Assembly: GCF_028200735.1 (NCBI RefSeq)
Contig: NZ_JAQKPV010000004.1
Coordinates: forward strand, 342,425-406,424
Length of the DNA: 64,000 nucleotides
Direction of reading: 5' to 3'
Source: Streptomyces sp. ACA25
Lineage (GTDB): Bacteria; Actinomycetota; Actinomycetes; Streptomycetales; Streptomycetaceae
Below the pieces are notes generated by a model that saw only the letters and a list, made by a program, of their open reading frames with translations, searched no databases and was not told where the DNA came from. The translations under genes and the position numbers were made by a program. Of the stretch, positions 8,938-17,989 are shown piece by piece (position 1 is the first letter of the stretch; the number at the start of each line of letters is the position of its first letter).

Positions 8938-9648
8938 TCAGCGGACGGTGACCTCGGCCAGATCCCGGAAGACCGCGGTGTTCAGGGCGAAGGCGCGCCG
9001 GCACTCGTCCACGATCCGCAGCTTCTCCGCCCCGTCGGCGGGGAGGGCGTCCAGGGCGGTCCGGTACTCGCGTTTGAACGCGGCGGGGTTGCCGATGTCC
9101 TCGAAGACGTAGAAGCGGACGCCGTCCCCCTTGCGGGTGAAGCCCCAGGTCTTCTCGGCGGTGCCGCGGATGATCTGACCGCCCGAGAGGTCGCCGAGGT
9201 AGCGGGTGTAGTGGTGGGCGACGTAGCCACCGGGCCAGTCCCGCGCCACCTGAAGGATCCGGGCCGCGTAGGCCTCGGTGGCGGGCAGCGGTGTGAGCGT
9301 CGCCCGCCAGTCCGCTCCCTTGTGCAGGTGGCCGAGATCTCGTTCGAGCGCCGTGGTGCGGGCCAGCTCCGGCCGGATGAACGGACCGGCCACCGGGTCG
9401 CCGGACAACCGGTCGGCGGAGGCTTCCAGGGCGCGGTAGATGAACCACAGCTGTTCGGTGTAACGGGTGAAGGCCTCCGGTCCGAGCCTGCCGCCGAGCA
9501 GGTCGCTCATGAAGGACGAGTTCTCGGCCTCCGTGTGCTGCTCGTGCGAGGCATCGCGGATCAGGGTGGAGAACGGGGTCGCGTCGGACGCGGTCAAGAG
9601 GGCCTCCGGAACCGGGAATCGGGCGCGGCTGACCGCCGCACCCGCCAT
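8938..9648 (-). CDS. hmuO: Heme oxygenase (biliverdin-forming)
   Basis: Cytosolic enzyme of 236 aa that opens the heme ring to biliverdin, CO and iron, the last step of heme-iron use. His38 in HEQHTEAENSSFMSDLL aligns with the proximal heme ligand of corynebacterial HmuO, and YLGDLSGGQIIRG is the distal-helix glycine motif. The ATG at 9648 follows AGGGAGG almost directly, which is tight; a TTG about 50 nt in is a weaker alternative. An iron-box-like palindrome covers the translation-initiation region. It converges with the HtaA genes, giving uptake and degradation of heme in one locus. Confidence 0.93.
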   Translation of the reverse strand: MAGAAVSRARFPVPEALLTASDATPFSTLIRDASHEQHTEAENSSFMSDLLGGRLGPEAFTRYTEQLWFIYRALEASADRLSGDPVAGPFIRPELARTTALERDLGHLHKGADWRATLTPLPATEAYAARILQVARDWPGGYVAHHYTRYLGDLSGGQIIRGTAEKTWGFTRKGDGVRFYVFEDIGNPAAFKREYRTALDALPADGAEKLRIVDECRRAFALNTAVFRDLAEVTVR

Positions 9649-9655
9649 CCTCCCT

Positions 9656-9673
9656 ACTTAGGCTTACCTAAGT
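9656..9673. promoter_or_regulatory. Iron-box-like palindrome upstream of heme oxygenase
   Basis: ACTTAGGCTTACCTAAGT is a near-perfect palindrome; its minus-strand reading starts TTAGGTAAGCCTAA, which fits the left part of the DtxR/DmdR iron box but not the distal CCTAA. It starts 8 nt upstream of the ATG, so a bound repressor would sit over the ribosome-binding region. Confidence 0.7.
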
Positions 9674-9778
9674 CAAGCTGTTCCCGACGGGCTGTCGGTA
9701 AAATTTCCGGACGCTACCTCGCCGGACCCCCGTCACGGCGCTTCCCGGTCAGGAGTGATCCCGGCCGGTCAGGGGCGA

Positions 9779-10645
9779 TCACGGCAGCGTGAGGATCTCC
9801 GCACCGCTCTCCGTCACCAGCAGGGTGTGCTCGAACTGTGCCGACCTCTTCCCGTCCTTGGTGACCACCGTCCAGTCGTCCGCCCACATCTCCCAGTCGT
9901 AGGTACCCAGAGTCAGCATCGGCTCGATGGTGAACGTCATGCCCGGCTTGATCACGGTGGTGGAGCCCGGGTCGTCGTAGTGCGGCACGATCAGCCCGGA
10001 GTGGAATGAGGTGTTGATGCCGTGGCCGGTGAAGTCCCGCACCACGCCGTAGCCGAAGCGCTTGGCGTAGGACTCGATGACCCGGCCGATGACGTTGATC
10101 TGCCGACCCGGCCGCACCGCCTTGATGGCCCGGTTCAGGGACTCCCGGGTGCGTTCCACGAGCAGCCGCGACTCCTCGTCCACGGCTTCCTCGCCGCCGA
10201 CGAAGTAGGTGGCGTTGTTGTCCCCGTGCACTCCGTTGAGGTAGGCGGTGATGTCGAGGTTCACGAGGTCGCCCTCGTGCAGCACCGTGGAATCCGGGAT
10301 GCCGTGACAGATCACCTCGTTGACCGAGGTGCACAGGGACTTGGGGAAGCCCCGGTAGCCGAGTGTCGAAGGATAGGCGCCGTGGTCGCACAGGAAGGTG
10401 TGCGCCACCTCGTCGAGCTGTTCGGTGGTCACCCCCGGAGCAATGTGCGCCGCGGTCTCCGCCAGGGCCTGCGCGGCGAGGCGCCCGGCGGCCCGCATCC
10501 GCTCGATGGTCTCCGCGTCCTGCACCTCGGGACCGGAGTAAGGGGTCGGAGCCTTCTTGCCCACGTACTCGGGGCGGGGAATCGAGGAGGGGACGGTACG
10601 CATCGGCGAGATGGTGCCGGGGACGAGGAGAGACTGGCCAGACAT
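9779..10645 (-). CDS. map: Methionine aminopeptidase, type I
   Basis: Removes the initiator methionine from new proteins; 288 aa, typical of actinobacterial MetAP1c with an N-terminal extension. Metal ligands are visible in order: [16 protein letters not shown] supplies Asp, GHGI supplies His, and FTIEPML and then QFEHTLLV supply Glu residues. The start at 10645 ([11 protein letters not shown]) is chosen because the extra 80 codons upstream are the complement of the divergent small gene at 10712. Housekeeping gene with no obvious operon partner. Confidence 0.94.
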   Translation of the reverse strand: MSGQSLLVPGTISPMRTVPSSIPRPEYVGKKAPTPYSGPEVQDAETIERMRAAGRLAAQALAETAAHIAPGVTTEQLDEVAHTFLCDHGAYPSTLGYRGFPKSLCTSVNEVICHGIPDSTVLHEGDLVNLDITAYLNGVHGDNNATYFVGGEEAVDEESRLLVERTRESLNRAIKAVRPGRQINVIGRVIESYAKRFGYGVVRDFTGHGINTSFHSGLIVPHYDDPGSTTVIKPGMTFTIEPMLTLGTYDWEMWADDWTVVTKDGKRSAQFEHTLLVTESGAEILTLP

Positions 10646-10711
10646 GCCTGTGAGTCTAATCGCGCGCGCCCGCCGGTGGTCGGGTGGCCGTCCGGCGGGC
10701 AGGATGGCGGT

Positions 10712-10996
10712 ATGGCTCTCTTCAGTCGCAAACCGGTCGGCAGCCCCGGTGAGTGGTTCTACTGCCTCAAGCACGGCAAGGTCGAGGAAGGCCCCGAATG
10801 CCCGGCCAAGGACCGCTTCGGGCCCTACCCCAGCCCTGACGAGGCCGCACGGGCCATGGACACCGCCCGGGACCGCAACATGCAATGGCGGACCGACCCG
10901 CGCTGGGACGACCGCGAGGACGGCGAGGACGGCGGTGACGAAGGCCGCGGTGGCGGCCCCGACGGCCCGGCCGCCGGACCTCGCGGGCAGCCCTGA
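10712..10996 (+). CDS. Conserved hypothetical small acidic protein
   Basis: 94-aa soluble protein divergent from map. It begins [20 protein letters not shown] and has a compact N-terminal part with [21 protein letters not shown] (two cysteines, possibly metal-binding), then [21 protein letters not shown] and an Asp/Glu/Gly-rich disordered tail. No signal peptide or membrane segment. It sits inside a longer open frame starting at 10022, which is only the antisense shadow of map; the ATG at 10712 starts the real coding signal. Function unknown. Confidence 0.75.
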   Translation: MALFSRKPVGSPGEWFYCLKHGKVEEGPECPAKDRFGPYPSPDEAARAMDTARDRNMQWRTDPRWDDREDGEDGGDEGRGGGPDGPAAGPRGQP

Positions 10997-11049
10997 CCTG
11001 CCTCGCCGGGACGGCTCCGGTCCCGCACCGGGTCCTGCCCCCGGGTCGG

Positions 11050-11074
11050 GAGCCCGGCCGGCGCTGCCGGGCTC
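11050..11074. terminator. Short hairpin between convergent small genes
   Basis: GAGCCCGGC (11050-11058) pairs with GCCGGGCTC (11066-11074). It lies after the 94-aa gene (stop 10996) and touches the stop codon of the small membrane protein on the other strand. Confidence 0.5.
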
Positions 11075-11255
11075 ACTTCCGCAGGAACAGGTAGCCGGCC
11101 CCGAGCAGTTCCAGTCCGCCGATGACCATCATGACCGTGCCCACGTAGCTCAGCGCGAGGATCCCCTGCTCGACCCCGGCGGTGAACACCCGCAGGGCAA
11201 GCCCCAGGAGGAACAGCACGGTCCCGCCCAGCAGCAACTCGGTTGCGCGGCTCAC
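11073..11255 (-). CDS. Small two-helix membrane protein
   Basis: 60 aa with two hydrophobic segments, [19 protein letters not shown] and [20 protein letters not shown], and a charged end LRK; a hairpin-like integral membrane protein. Coding is supported by the clean alternation of helices and the divergent position from the F420 reductase gene. No function can be assigned. Confidence 0.65.
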   Translation of the reverse strand: MSRATELLLGGTVLFLLGLALRVFTAGVEQGILALSYVGTVMMVIGGLELLGAGYLFLRK

Positions 11256-11338
11256 GCGGCCACCTCCTGGTGCGACGGTGTGCCCTCCCGGGGGACGTGC
11301 CGGGACACCGTCCCCGGCATGCTGGGAGTATCGGGAGC

Positions 11339-12046
11339 ATGACTACAGACGCAGGGAAGCAGCAGCCGAAGGACCCGTGGGAACTGCCGGACGTGTCCGG
11401 CCTCGTGGTCGGTGTGCTGGGCGGCACCGGGGACCAGGGCCGCGGGCTCGCCTACCGGCTGGCCCGGGCCGGACAGCGGGTGATCATCGGATCGCGGTCG
11501 GCGGAACGGGCTCAGGCCGTCGCGGCTGAGACGCTGCTCGCCGAGCAGGGGGTCGAAGGAGCGGACAACGCCGAGTGCGCACGGCGCAGCGACGTGGTGA
11601 TCATCGCGGTGCCGTGGGACGGCCACGCCAAGACCCTCGAGTCGTTGCGCGAGGAGCTGGCGGGCAAGCTTGTCGTCGACTGCGTCAACCCGCTCGGCTT
11701 CGACAAGAAGGGCGCCTACGCGCTGCGGCCCGAGGAAGGCAGCGCGGCCGAACAGGCCGCCGCGCTGCTGCCCGGCTCGCGCGTGACGGCCGCCTTCCAC
11801 CATCTGTCGGCGGTGCTGCTCCAGGACCCGGAGGCCGAGCGCATCGAGACCGACGTGATGGTCCTCGGCGAGGCCCGTGCCGACTGCGAGATCGTCCAGG
11901 CGCTCGCCGGGCTGATCCCCGGCATGCGGGGGGTCTTCGCCGGGCGGCTGCGCAACGCGCACCAGGTCGAGTCGCTGGTGGCCAACCTGATCTCGGTGAA
12001 CCGACGCTACCGGGCCCACGCGGGCGTCCGGCTCACCGACGTCTGA
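11339..12046 (+). CDS. npdG: NADPH-dependent F420 reductase
   Basis: Transfers hydride between NADPH and coenzyme F420, supplying reduced F420 in actinomycetes. 235 aa; the N-terminal NADP-binding motif is VGVLGGTGDQGRGLAYRLARA, followed by IIGSRSAERA, DVVIIAVPWDGH and VVDCVNPLGFDKKG, all typical of the family. The ATG at 11339 (MTTDAGKQQPKDP) is preferred to the GTG at 11243, which would add 32 low-complexity residues overlapping the divergent gene. F420 biosynthesis genes are not in this window. Confidence 0.9.
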   Translation: MTTDAGKQQPKDPWELPDVSGLVVGVLGGTGDQGRGLAYRLARAGQRVIIGSRSAERAQAVAAETLLAEQGVEGADNAECARRSDVVIIAVPWDGHAKTLESLREELAGKLVVDCVNPLGFDKKGAYALRPEEGSAAEQAAALLPGSRVTAAFHHLSAVLLQDPEAERIETDVMVLGEARADCEIVQALAGLIPGMRGVFAGRLRNAHQVESLVANLISVNRRYRAHAGVRLTDV

Positions 12047-12059
12047 CCCGCACCGCCCC

Positions 12060-12085
12060 GGGGACGGCCCCCGCCCGCCGTCCCC
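12060..12085 (+). terminator. Terminator after the F420 reductase gene
   Basis: GGGGACGGC (12060-12068) pairs with GCCGTCCCC (12077-12085), 14 nt after the npdG stop. Confidence 0.6.
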
Positions 12086-12200
12086 GCCCGCCGGAGCCGG
12101 CGGCGGAGGGCCGGGGCACCGCACGGGCGGCGGCGTCGGTGCCGCGGGGGTGTGGGTGACAATGGGGGCATCGTCCCGTCCCCGACCCCGGAGCCGTCCC

Positions 12201-12386
12201 ATGCCCCGCCTGGCCCTCTTCGCCATGATTCTCTGCGCGCTCGCCGTCGTCGCGGCGGTGGTCGCCTTCGCCCAGAGCAGCTGGCTGCTGGGCATCGTCT
12301 GGGTGCTGCTCGCGGGGCTGTCCTCGAACATGGCCTACTACTACCTCCGCAAGGCCCGGCAGCGGCCCGGTACCCCCGCGACGTGA
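12201..12386 (+). CDS. Small two-helix membrane protein
   Basis: 61 aa from ATG 12201: LALFAMILCALAVVAAVVAF and WLLGIVWVLLAGLSSNMAYY are membrane helices, ending YYLRKARQRPGTPAT. An ATG at 12162 and a GTG at 12150 in the same frame would add 13-17 arginine/proline-rich residues. No recognised family; membrane location is the only supported statement. Confidence 0.6.
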   Translation: MPRLALFAMILCALAVVAAVVAFAQSSWLLGIVWVLLAGLSSNMAYYYLRKARQRPGTPAT

Positions 12387-12410
12387 CCGCCGGGGGCGGA
12401 CCGACGGACG

Positions 12411-12455
12411 GGCGGGGCCGTCGTCACGCTCCGAGGGCCTGACGACGGCCCCGCC
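12411..12455. terminator. Strong bidirectional terminator
   Basis: A perfect 16-bp stem, GGCGGGGCCGTCGTCA (12411-12426) with TGACGACGGCCCCGCC (12440-12455) and a 13-nt loop, lies between the convergent stops at 12386 and 12495. Confidence 0.85.
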
Positions 12456-12494
12456 GGTACTGCGGGACCACCATCCTCTCCCGCCTTCCGGCGG

Positions 12495-13379
12495 TCAGCT
12501 GGTGAAGCTGTGCTCCGGCCCCGGGTAGGTGCCGCCGACGACATCCTCGGCGAACGCCCTGGCGGCGTCACCGAGGTTCTGCCGCAGCTGGGCGTACTCC
12601 TTGATGAAGCGCGGCATCCGTCCGCCCGCCCAGTCGGTCATGCCGGCCATGTCCGTCCACACCAGAACCTGCGCGTCGCACTCAGCACCGGCACCGATGC
12701 CCACGGTCGGGATGTGCAGACCGCGGGTCACTTCGGCCGAGACCTCGGCCGTGACCAGCTCCAGTACCACCGCGAACGCACCCGCGTCCTGCACGGCCTT
12801 GGCGTCCCGCAGCAGTTGCTGGACAGCCTCCTCGCCGCGGCCCTGCACCGGGTGGCCTCCGTAGGCGTGCACCGACTGAGGGGTGAGGCCCACGTGCGCC
12901 ATCACCGGAATACCGGACTGCACGAGCAGCTCGATCTGGTCGGCGGACCGCTCGCCGCCCTCCAGCTTCACCGCCCCCACCCCTGCCTCCTTGAGCAGCC
13001 GGGTGGCGTTGCGCAGCGCCTGCGTGGCTCCCTCCTGGTAGGAGCCGAACGGCAGGTCGCCGATGACCAGGGCCCGCTGCGTGCCGCGGACCACAGCGGC
13101 GGACAGCATGATCATCTCCTCCATGGTTACCGGCACCGTGCTGTCGTAGCCGAGGTGACAGTTCCCCATCGAGTCGCCCACCAGCATCACGGGTATCCCG
13201 GCCTGGTCGAACACGGAGGCGGTCATGGCGTCGTAGGCGGTGAGCATGGGCCACTTCTCACCGCGCCGTTTGGCGGCGGCGATGTCCCGGACGGTGATGC
13301 GGCGGCTGCTCTTGCCGCCGTAGAGCCCCGGCTGCTCCTGTGTGCCCGGCTTACGGGCAGGCTCGTGTCGCTGCGTCAT
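12495..13379 (-). CDS. panB: 3-methyl-2-oxobutanoate hydroxymethyltransferase
   Basis: First committed step of pantothenate and CoA synthesis: adds a hydroxymethyl group from methylene-THF to alpha-ketoisovalerate. 294 aa TIM-barrel. VMLVGDSMGNCHLGYDSTVP holds the Mg-binding Asp, and PTVGIGAGAECDAQVLVW is near the catalytic Glu. The ATG at 13379 (MTQRHEPARK) gives the normal length plus a short polar leader; the further 203 codons upstream are not coding. Monocistronic, ending at the strong hairpin 12411-12455. Confidence 0.95.
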   Translation of the reverse strand: MTQRHEPARKPGTQEQPGLYGGKSSRRITVRDIAAAKRRGEKWPMLTAYDAMTASVFDQAGIPVMLVGDSMGNCHLGYDSTVPVTMEEMIMLSAAVVRGTQRALVIGDLPFGSYQEGATQALRNATRLLKEAGVGAVKLEGGERSADQIELLVQSGIPVMAHVGLTPQSVHAYGGHPVQGRGEEAVQQLLRDAKAVQDAGAFAVVLELVTAEVSAEVTRGLHIPTVGIGAGAECDAQVLVWTDMAGMTDWAGGRMPRFIKEYAQLRQNLGDAARAFAEDVVGGTYPGPEHSFTS

Positions 13380-13636
13380 CGCAGTGCTCCTGTTCGTCGT
13401 CTCGAGGCGCCCGCTCGGCGTCCCCGGATCACGCCCATCGTCGCACCGACACCCGCCGGGAGGGAAGCCGGAACCGGACAGGGACGGCCGCGGTGTCCGG
13501 GAACTGCAGGGCGATCCGGAAACGTCTTGTGAGCAAGGAGCCGCATACCGCAGCGCTGAGCAGGGAGTATGCCGGGTCCGACCGGGTTCGCGTAGGGTGC
13601 CCGGGCTGACGTACAAGGGCCGGCGAGGGCAGCACC

Positions 13637-14650
13637 ATGGCACGGACGAACCCCCAGGACACGCTGCAGCAGGAGGAGGGCAACACGGTCGACGACCAGA
13701 GTGGCCGACCCAGGTGGAAGGACCGGCGGGGCCGCTGGCGACGCGGGTGGGTGATCTCCGCCGCGGCACTGCTGACCACCCTGCTGATGCTGTTTCACTC
13801 CCGGGTGCCCAACTCGATCGGCCATCTCGGCAGCCTCCTGCAGACTTTCCTTCCGTGGACCGGCCTGGCCGTTCCGCTGCTCCTGGCCGCCGCTGTGGTG
13901 CGGCGTTCTCTGACAGCCGTGCTGGCGGTGCTGGTGCCCGCCGCACTCTGGCTGAATCTGTTCGGCGGCCTGCTGGCGGACAAGACACAGGACGGCGGTG
14001 CGCTGCTGGTCGTCAGCCACAACGTGGACGCGGAGAACCCCGACCCGACCGGCACCGCCCAGGACCTGATCTCCTCCCGGCCCGATGTGCTCGCCCTGCA
14101 GGAAATACCGCACGGCCAGCGGGACACCTACGCGGCTGCGCTCGCCGACACGTATCCGCACCACGCGATGGAGGGCACCGTCGGGGTGTGGAGCCGGTAC
14201 CCGCTGAGCCACACCCGGCCGGTCGACATCGGGATGGGCTGGCCACGCGCGATGCGCTCCACGGTGCGCACGCCGGACGGCGACATCGCGGTGTACGTCG
14301 CTCACCTGCCGTCGGTGCGGTTGCAGTTCCGGGCGGGCTTCACCGCCGGCCAGCGGGACGACGCGGCCGACCGGCTCGCGCACAGCATCGTTGGCGACCC
14401 GGTGGAGAAGGTGGTGCTGCTCGGTGACCTGAACGGCACGATGAACGACCGGGCGCTCGCCCCGCTGACCTCCCACATGCGCTCCACCCAGGGCGCGACC
14501 GGTGCGGGCTTCGGTTTCACCTTCCCCGCGCGGTTCCCGGTGACCCGGATCGACCAGATCCTGGTGCGCGGGATCGAGCCGGTGTCCTCCTGGACGCTGC
14601 CGGCGACCACCAGCGATCATCTTCCGGTGGCCGCCCGCATCGAACCGTGA
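13637..14650 (+). CDS. Membrane-anchored endonuclease/exonuclease/phosphatase family protein
   Basis: 337 aa. A basic cytoplasmic start is followed by three hydrophobic helices (about 38-122: WVISAAALLTTLLMLF, TGLAVPLLLAAAVV, AVLAVLVPAALWLNLF), then an EEP domain. Active-site motifs are VVSHNVDAENPD, ALQEIP (metal Glu), VLLGDLNGT (Asp-x-Asn) and TSDHLPV (Asp-His). The topology places the catalytic domain outside the membrane. Substrate (nucleic acid, phosphodiester or lipid headgroup) cannot be decided. It stops 19 bp from the convergent nadE stop. Confidence 0.85.
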   Translation: MARTNPQDTLQQEEGNTVDDQSGRPRWKDRRGRWRRGWVISAAALLTTLLMLFHSRVPNSIGHLGSLLQTFLPWTGLAVPLLLAAAVVRRSLTAVLAVLVPAALWLNLFGGLLADKTQDGGALLVVSHNVDAENPDPTGTAQDLISSRPDVLALQEIPHGQRDTYAAALADTYPHHAMEGTVGVWSRYPLSHTRPVDIGMGWPRAMRSTVRTPDGDIAVYVAHLPSVRLQFRAGFTAGQRDDAADRLAHSIVGDPVEKVVLLGDLNGTMNDRALAPLTSHMRSTQGATGAGFGFTFPARFPVTRIDQILVRGIEPVSSWTLPATTSDHLPVAARIEP

Positions 14651-14669
14651 AGCCCGGCGCGGGGCGCGG

Positions 14670-16421
14670 TCAGCCGGTCTCGCGCCAGCGGTTGGTGATG
14701 GGGAGACGGCGGTCCTTGCCGAAGCCCTTGGGGGAGATCTTGGTGCCCGGCGGATACTGACTGCGCTTGTACTCGGCGGCATCCACCATGCCGAGAACGC
14801 GGGTAACGAGCTCCGGGGCGAAGCCGTCGGCGATGATCTGCGCGCGCCCCAGGTCGCGGTCCACGTACCGTTCCAGTACGGCGTCCAGCACCGAGTAGTC
14901 GGGCAGGGAGTCGGTGTCGGCCTGACCGGGCCGCAGCTCCGCGCTCGGCGGCTTGCTGATCGAGCTCTCCGGGATCGGCGGGGTCTCCCCGCGCTTGGCG
15001 GCGCTCTCGTTGCGCCACCGGGCGAGCCGGAACACCATCGTCTTGTAGACGTCCTTGATGGGCCCGTAGGCACCGACCGAGTCGCCGTACAGGGTGGAGT
15101 AGCCGACGGCCAGCTCGCTCTTGTTGCCCGGGGCCAGCACGATGTGGCCCTCCTGGTTGGAGAGGGCCATCAGCAGCGTGCCGCGCAGCCGGGACTGGAG
15201 ATTCTCCTCGGCCAGGCCGGTGAGGGCCAGCGACTCCATGTAGGCGTCGAACATCGGGCCGATCGGCACCGTCCGGTAGTGCAGACCGGTGCGGCGGGCG
15301 AGTTCGGCCGCGTCCTCCCGGGAGTGGCCGGAGGAGTAGCGGGAAGGCATCGAGACGCCGTACACGTGGTCGGCACCGAGCGCGTCGCAGGCAATGACCG
15401 CGCAGAGGGCGGAGTCGATGCCGCCGGACAGGCCGAGGAGCACCGAGCGGAAGCCGTTCTTCCCGGCGTAGGCACGCACCCCCAGCACCAGGGCGGCGTA
15501 CACCTCCTCGTCGGTGCTCAGCCGCTCGGCCTCGCCCCCGGTGCAGCGGGGCTCGTACCGGGGGAGCGGGGCACCGGACAGCGTCCGGTGCCGGACGTGC
15601 ATGCCGTCGTCGACCCTCCCGGACGGCGCCTCGGCCGCGGCGGCGGGCAGCTCCATGTCCAGCAGCAGGCACTCCTCGGCGAACTGCGTGGAGCGGGCGA
15701 GCACCTCGCCGTCGGCATCGACGACGATGCTGTCGCCGTCGAAGACCAGCTCGTCCTGGCCGCCGGTCAGCGCGAGGTAGGCCAGCGCGCAGCCGGCCTC
15801 GCGGGCGCGCTTGCGGACCAGCTCCAGCCGGGTGTCGTCCTTGTCCACCTCATAGGGTGAGGCGTTGACGGAGAGCAGCAGCCCGGCACCGGCCGCGCGG
15901 GTGGCGGGCACCCGGCCGCCGTCCTGCCACAGGTCCTCGCAGATCGCCAGGGCCACGTCCACCCCGTGCACCCGGATGACGGGCAGTGTCTCGCCGGGCA
16001 CGAAGTAGCGGAACTCGTCGAAGACGCCGTAATTGGGCAGGTGGTGCTTGGCGAAGGTCAGCACCACCTCGCCGTGGTGCAGGACGGCAGCGGCGTTCTG
16101 CGGTGCCCCGGCGGGCTGCCCGTACCGGGGCTGTTCCTCGGCACGGTCCAGGTAGCCGACGACGACCGGCGTTCCGCCGAGCCCTTCCCGGACCAGCCGC
16201 GAGGCCAGCTCCCGCAGCGCGGTACGGCTGGCCTCCACGAAGGAGGACCGGAGCGACAGGTCCTCCACCGGATACCCGGTCAGCATCATCTCCGGGAAGG
16301 CGACCAGGTGGGCGCCGTGCTCGGCGCTGTACCGGGTCCACCGGACCACCGCCTCGGCATTTCCGGAGAGGTCACCGACGCATGCGTCGATCTGGTTCAG
16401 GGCGAGACGTAGCTGAGGCAC
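14670..16421 (-). CDS. nadE: Glutamine-dependent NAD+ synthetase
   Basis: Makes NAD+ from deamido-NAD+, using ammonia channelled from glutamine. 583 aa with two domains: an N-terminal nitrilase-type glutaminase (about 1-270) with the Glu-Lys-Cys triad in AFPEMML, KHHLPNYG and LAICEDLW, and a C-terminal synthetase with the ATP-binding P-loop LGLSGGIDSAL and the SSGHSREDA segment. Start MPQLRLALNQID fits family alignments. Housekeeping, transcribed alone. Confidence 0.96.
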   Translation of the reverse strand: MPQLRLALNQIDACVGDLSGNAEAVVRWTRYSAEHGAHLVAFPEMMLTGYPVEDLSLRSSFVEASRTALRELASRLVREGLGGTPVVVGYLDRAEEQPRYGQPAGAPQNAAAVLHHGEVVLTFAKHHLPNYGVFDEFRYFVPGETLPVIRVHGVDVALAICEDLWQDGGRVPATRAAGAGLLLSVNASPYEVDKDDTRLELVRKRAREAGCALAYLALTGGQDELVFDGDSIVVDADGEVLARSTQFAEECLLLDMELPAAAAEAPSGRVDDGMHVRHRTLSGAPLPRYEPRCTGGEAERLSTDEEVYAALVLGVRAYAGKNGFRSVLLGLSGGIDSALCAVIACDALGADHVYGVSMPSRYSSGHSREDAAELARRTGLHYRTVPIGPMFDAYMESLALTGLAEENLQSRLRGTLLMALSNQEGHIVLAPGNKSELAVGYSTLYGDSVGAYGPIKDVYKTMVFRLARWRNESAAKRGETPPIPESSISKPPSAELRPGQADTDSLPDYSVLDAVLERYVDRDLGRAQIIADGFAPELVTRVLGMVDAAEYKRSQYPPGTKISPKGFGKDRRLPITNRWRETG

Positions 16422-16567
16422 ACCGGTGAGTCTAATCGTCCGACTGACACGAGGGGCGGGAGCAGGCAGCGGACACGTACGGCCCGGAACCAGGTGCGGA
16501 GAGTGCGTCGGGCGGTGAGGCCACGACGCGGCAGGGGCGGCCTCCGGGCCGCAGTCTCACCGGCCGG

Positions 16568-17989
16568 TCAGCCGCCTCCGGGTTGCCTTCCGGCCGCAGG
16601 ACGGCCGCGCGCAGGCCCGAGGGGATCTTCCGGGGCGGCGCGGCCGGCGGGGAGGGCGGCCGGCCCGTCGGACCGCAGCCGTGGGAAGGGCGCCGCCGGG
16701 GGGCGGGCACCCACCCGGCGCGGGGTGAACTCGACGGGCAGCGCGTCCAGGTGGCGGGCCCAGGTGGAGGAGGTCCAGGACAGATCCTCCTCGTCCAGCG
16801 TCAGCCGCAGGTCGGGCAGATGCTTGAGCAAAGCTTCGATGCCGCTGCCCGTGAGGGCCCGGCCGATGTCGGCACCCGGGCACTCGTGCGGGCCGCTGCT
16901 GAAGGACAGGTGCGAGCGATTGCCCTGCATGTCGGCGCCCGGGCCGGGGCGGACGGCGGGGTCGACGTTCCCGGCGGCGAGGCCGAGCAGCAGCAGATCG
17001 CCCCGGCGGACGGTGTGCCCGTCGATCTCCATGTCGTAGGTCGCGAAGCGCGCCGGGCAGACCATGAGCGGCGGCTCGTCCCACAGCACTTGGTCGACCG
17101 CGCCGGCCAGCGTGATCTGCCCGCCGTTCAGCGTGCCCCGGAACCGCGGGTCGGTGAGGACCACCCGCAGGGTGTTCACGATGAGGTTGGTGGTCGTCTC
17201 GTTGGCCGCGATGAGCACCAGCCGTAGATGCTGCTCGACCTCCTCGTCGGTGAGCTGGGAGTGGTGCTGCAGCAGCCAGGTCGCCAGATCCCGGCCTGGC
17301 CTGGCCTTTCGCTCCGCCACCAGCCGGCGCAGGGCGTCCTGGATGTACTGGGCGCTGGTGACGGCCTTCCGGCTGCCCCGGACCAGCTGGCGGCTGGCGC
17401 CGACGAGCTGCGGCCCTTCCTCCTCGGGCAGGCCGAACAGCCGGATCAGCACGAGCATCGGCAGCTGCTCGGCGTACTGGCTGATGAGCTCGGCCCGGCC
17501 GTCGCGGGCGAACCGGTCGATGAGTTGCCCGGCGTAGCGGTTGACGCTGCGGCGCAGCCCGCGGCGGTCGAAGCGTTCCAGGCTGTCGTTGACCGCCCCT
17601 CGCAGCCGGTGGTGCTCGGTGCCGTCCTGGGAGAGGCAGTTGGGCCGCCAGCCCAGCATGGGAACGACCGGGGCGTCCGCCGGGACGAGCCCTTCCTGCC
17701 AGTCGCGCCAGTACCGGGAGTCCCGGGTGAACCTCCGCGGGCTGCGGGCCACATGGAGAATCTCGTCGTAGCCCAGCACCAGCCAGGCGGGGACATCGCC
17801 CTCCAGCAGGACGGGGGCGATGGCGCCGTGCTCGTTCCGCAGCCGCTCGTACAGGCCCATCGGGTCGGTGGTGGCCTCCGGGCCGTACAACGCTGCCCGG
17901 GGGCCGGTGCTGCCGGCGCGTGCGGGGCAGCCGGGTGGGGGCACCGTCGCACCGTTGGCGCGGAACGAGTCGGGTGGCAGCGGGGTCAC
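16568..17989 (-). CDS. cvnE: Conservon cytochrome P450 lacking ExxR (CYP157-like)
   Basis: Last gene of the conservon, 473 aa. The GTG at 17989 overlaps the cvnD stop as GTGA, which sets the start; the longer frame is shadow. Heme ligand is Cys370 in FSSGPHECPGADIG, and the I-helix has IAANETTTN. The K-helix, where nearly all P450s have ExxR, reads DQVLW (residues 299-303, bases 17081-17095). Loss of ExxR is described for the Streptomyces CYP157 family (EQSLW in CYP157C1), so this protein probably belongs there. CYP157 genes are known to sit in conservons. Substrate unknown. The proline/arginine-rich tail of about 50 residues is unusual. Confidence 0.9.
   Translation of the reverse strand: MTPLPPDSFRANGATVPPPGCPARAGSTGPRAALYGPEATTDPMGLYERLRNEHGAIAPVLLEGDVPAWLVLGYDEILHVARSPRRFTRDSRYWRDWQEGLVPADAPVVPMLGWRPNCLSQDGTEHHRLRGAVNDSLERFDRRGLRRSVNRYAGQLIDRFARDGRAELISQYAEQLPMLVLIRLFGLPEEEGPQLVGASRQLVRGSRKAVTSAQYIQDALRRLVAERKARPGRDLATWLLQHHSQLTDEEVEQHLRLVLIAANETTTNLIVNTLRVVLTDPRFRGTLNGGQITLAGAVDQVLWDEPPLMVCPARFATYDMEIDGHTVRRGDLLLLGLAAGNVDPAVRPGPGADMQGNRSHLSFSSGPHECPGADIGRALTGSGIEALLKHLPDLRLTLDEEDLSWTSSTWARHLDALPVEFTPRRVGARPPAAPFPRLRSDGPAALPAGRAAPEDPLGPARGRPAAGRQPGGG

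Noticed and set aside
10022..10707. Long N-terminal extension of the 94-aa protein
   Set aside because: This part is the complement of map; coding character starts at the ATG at 10712.
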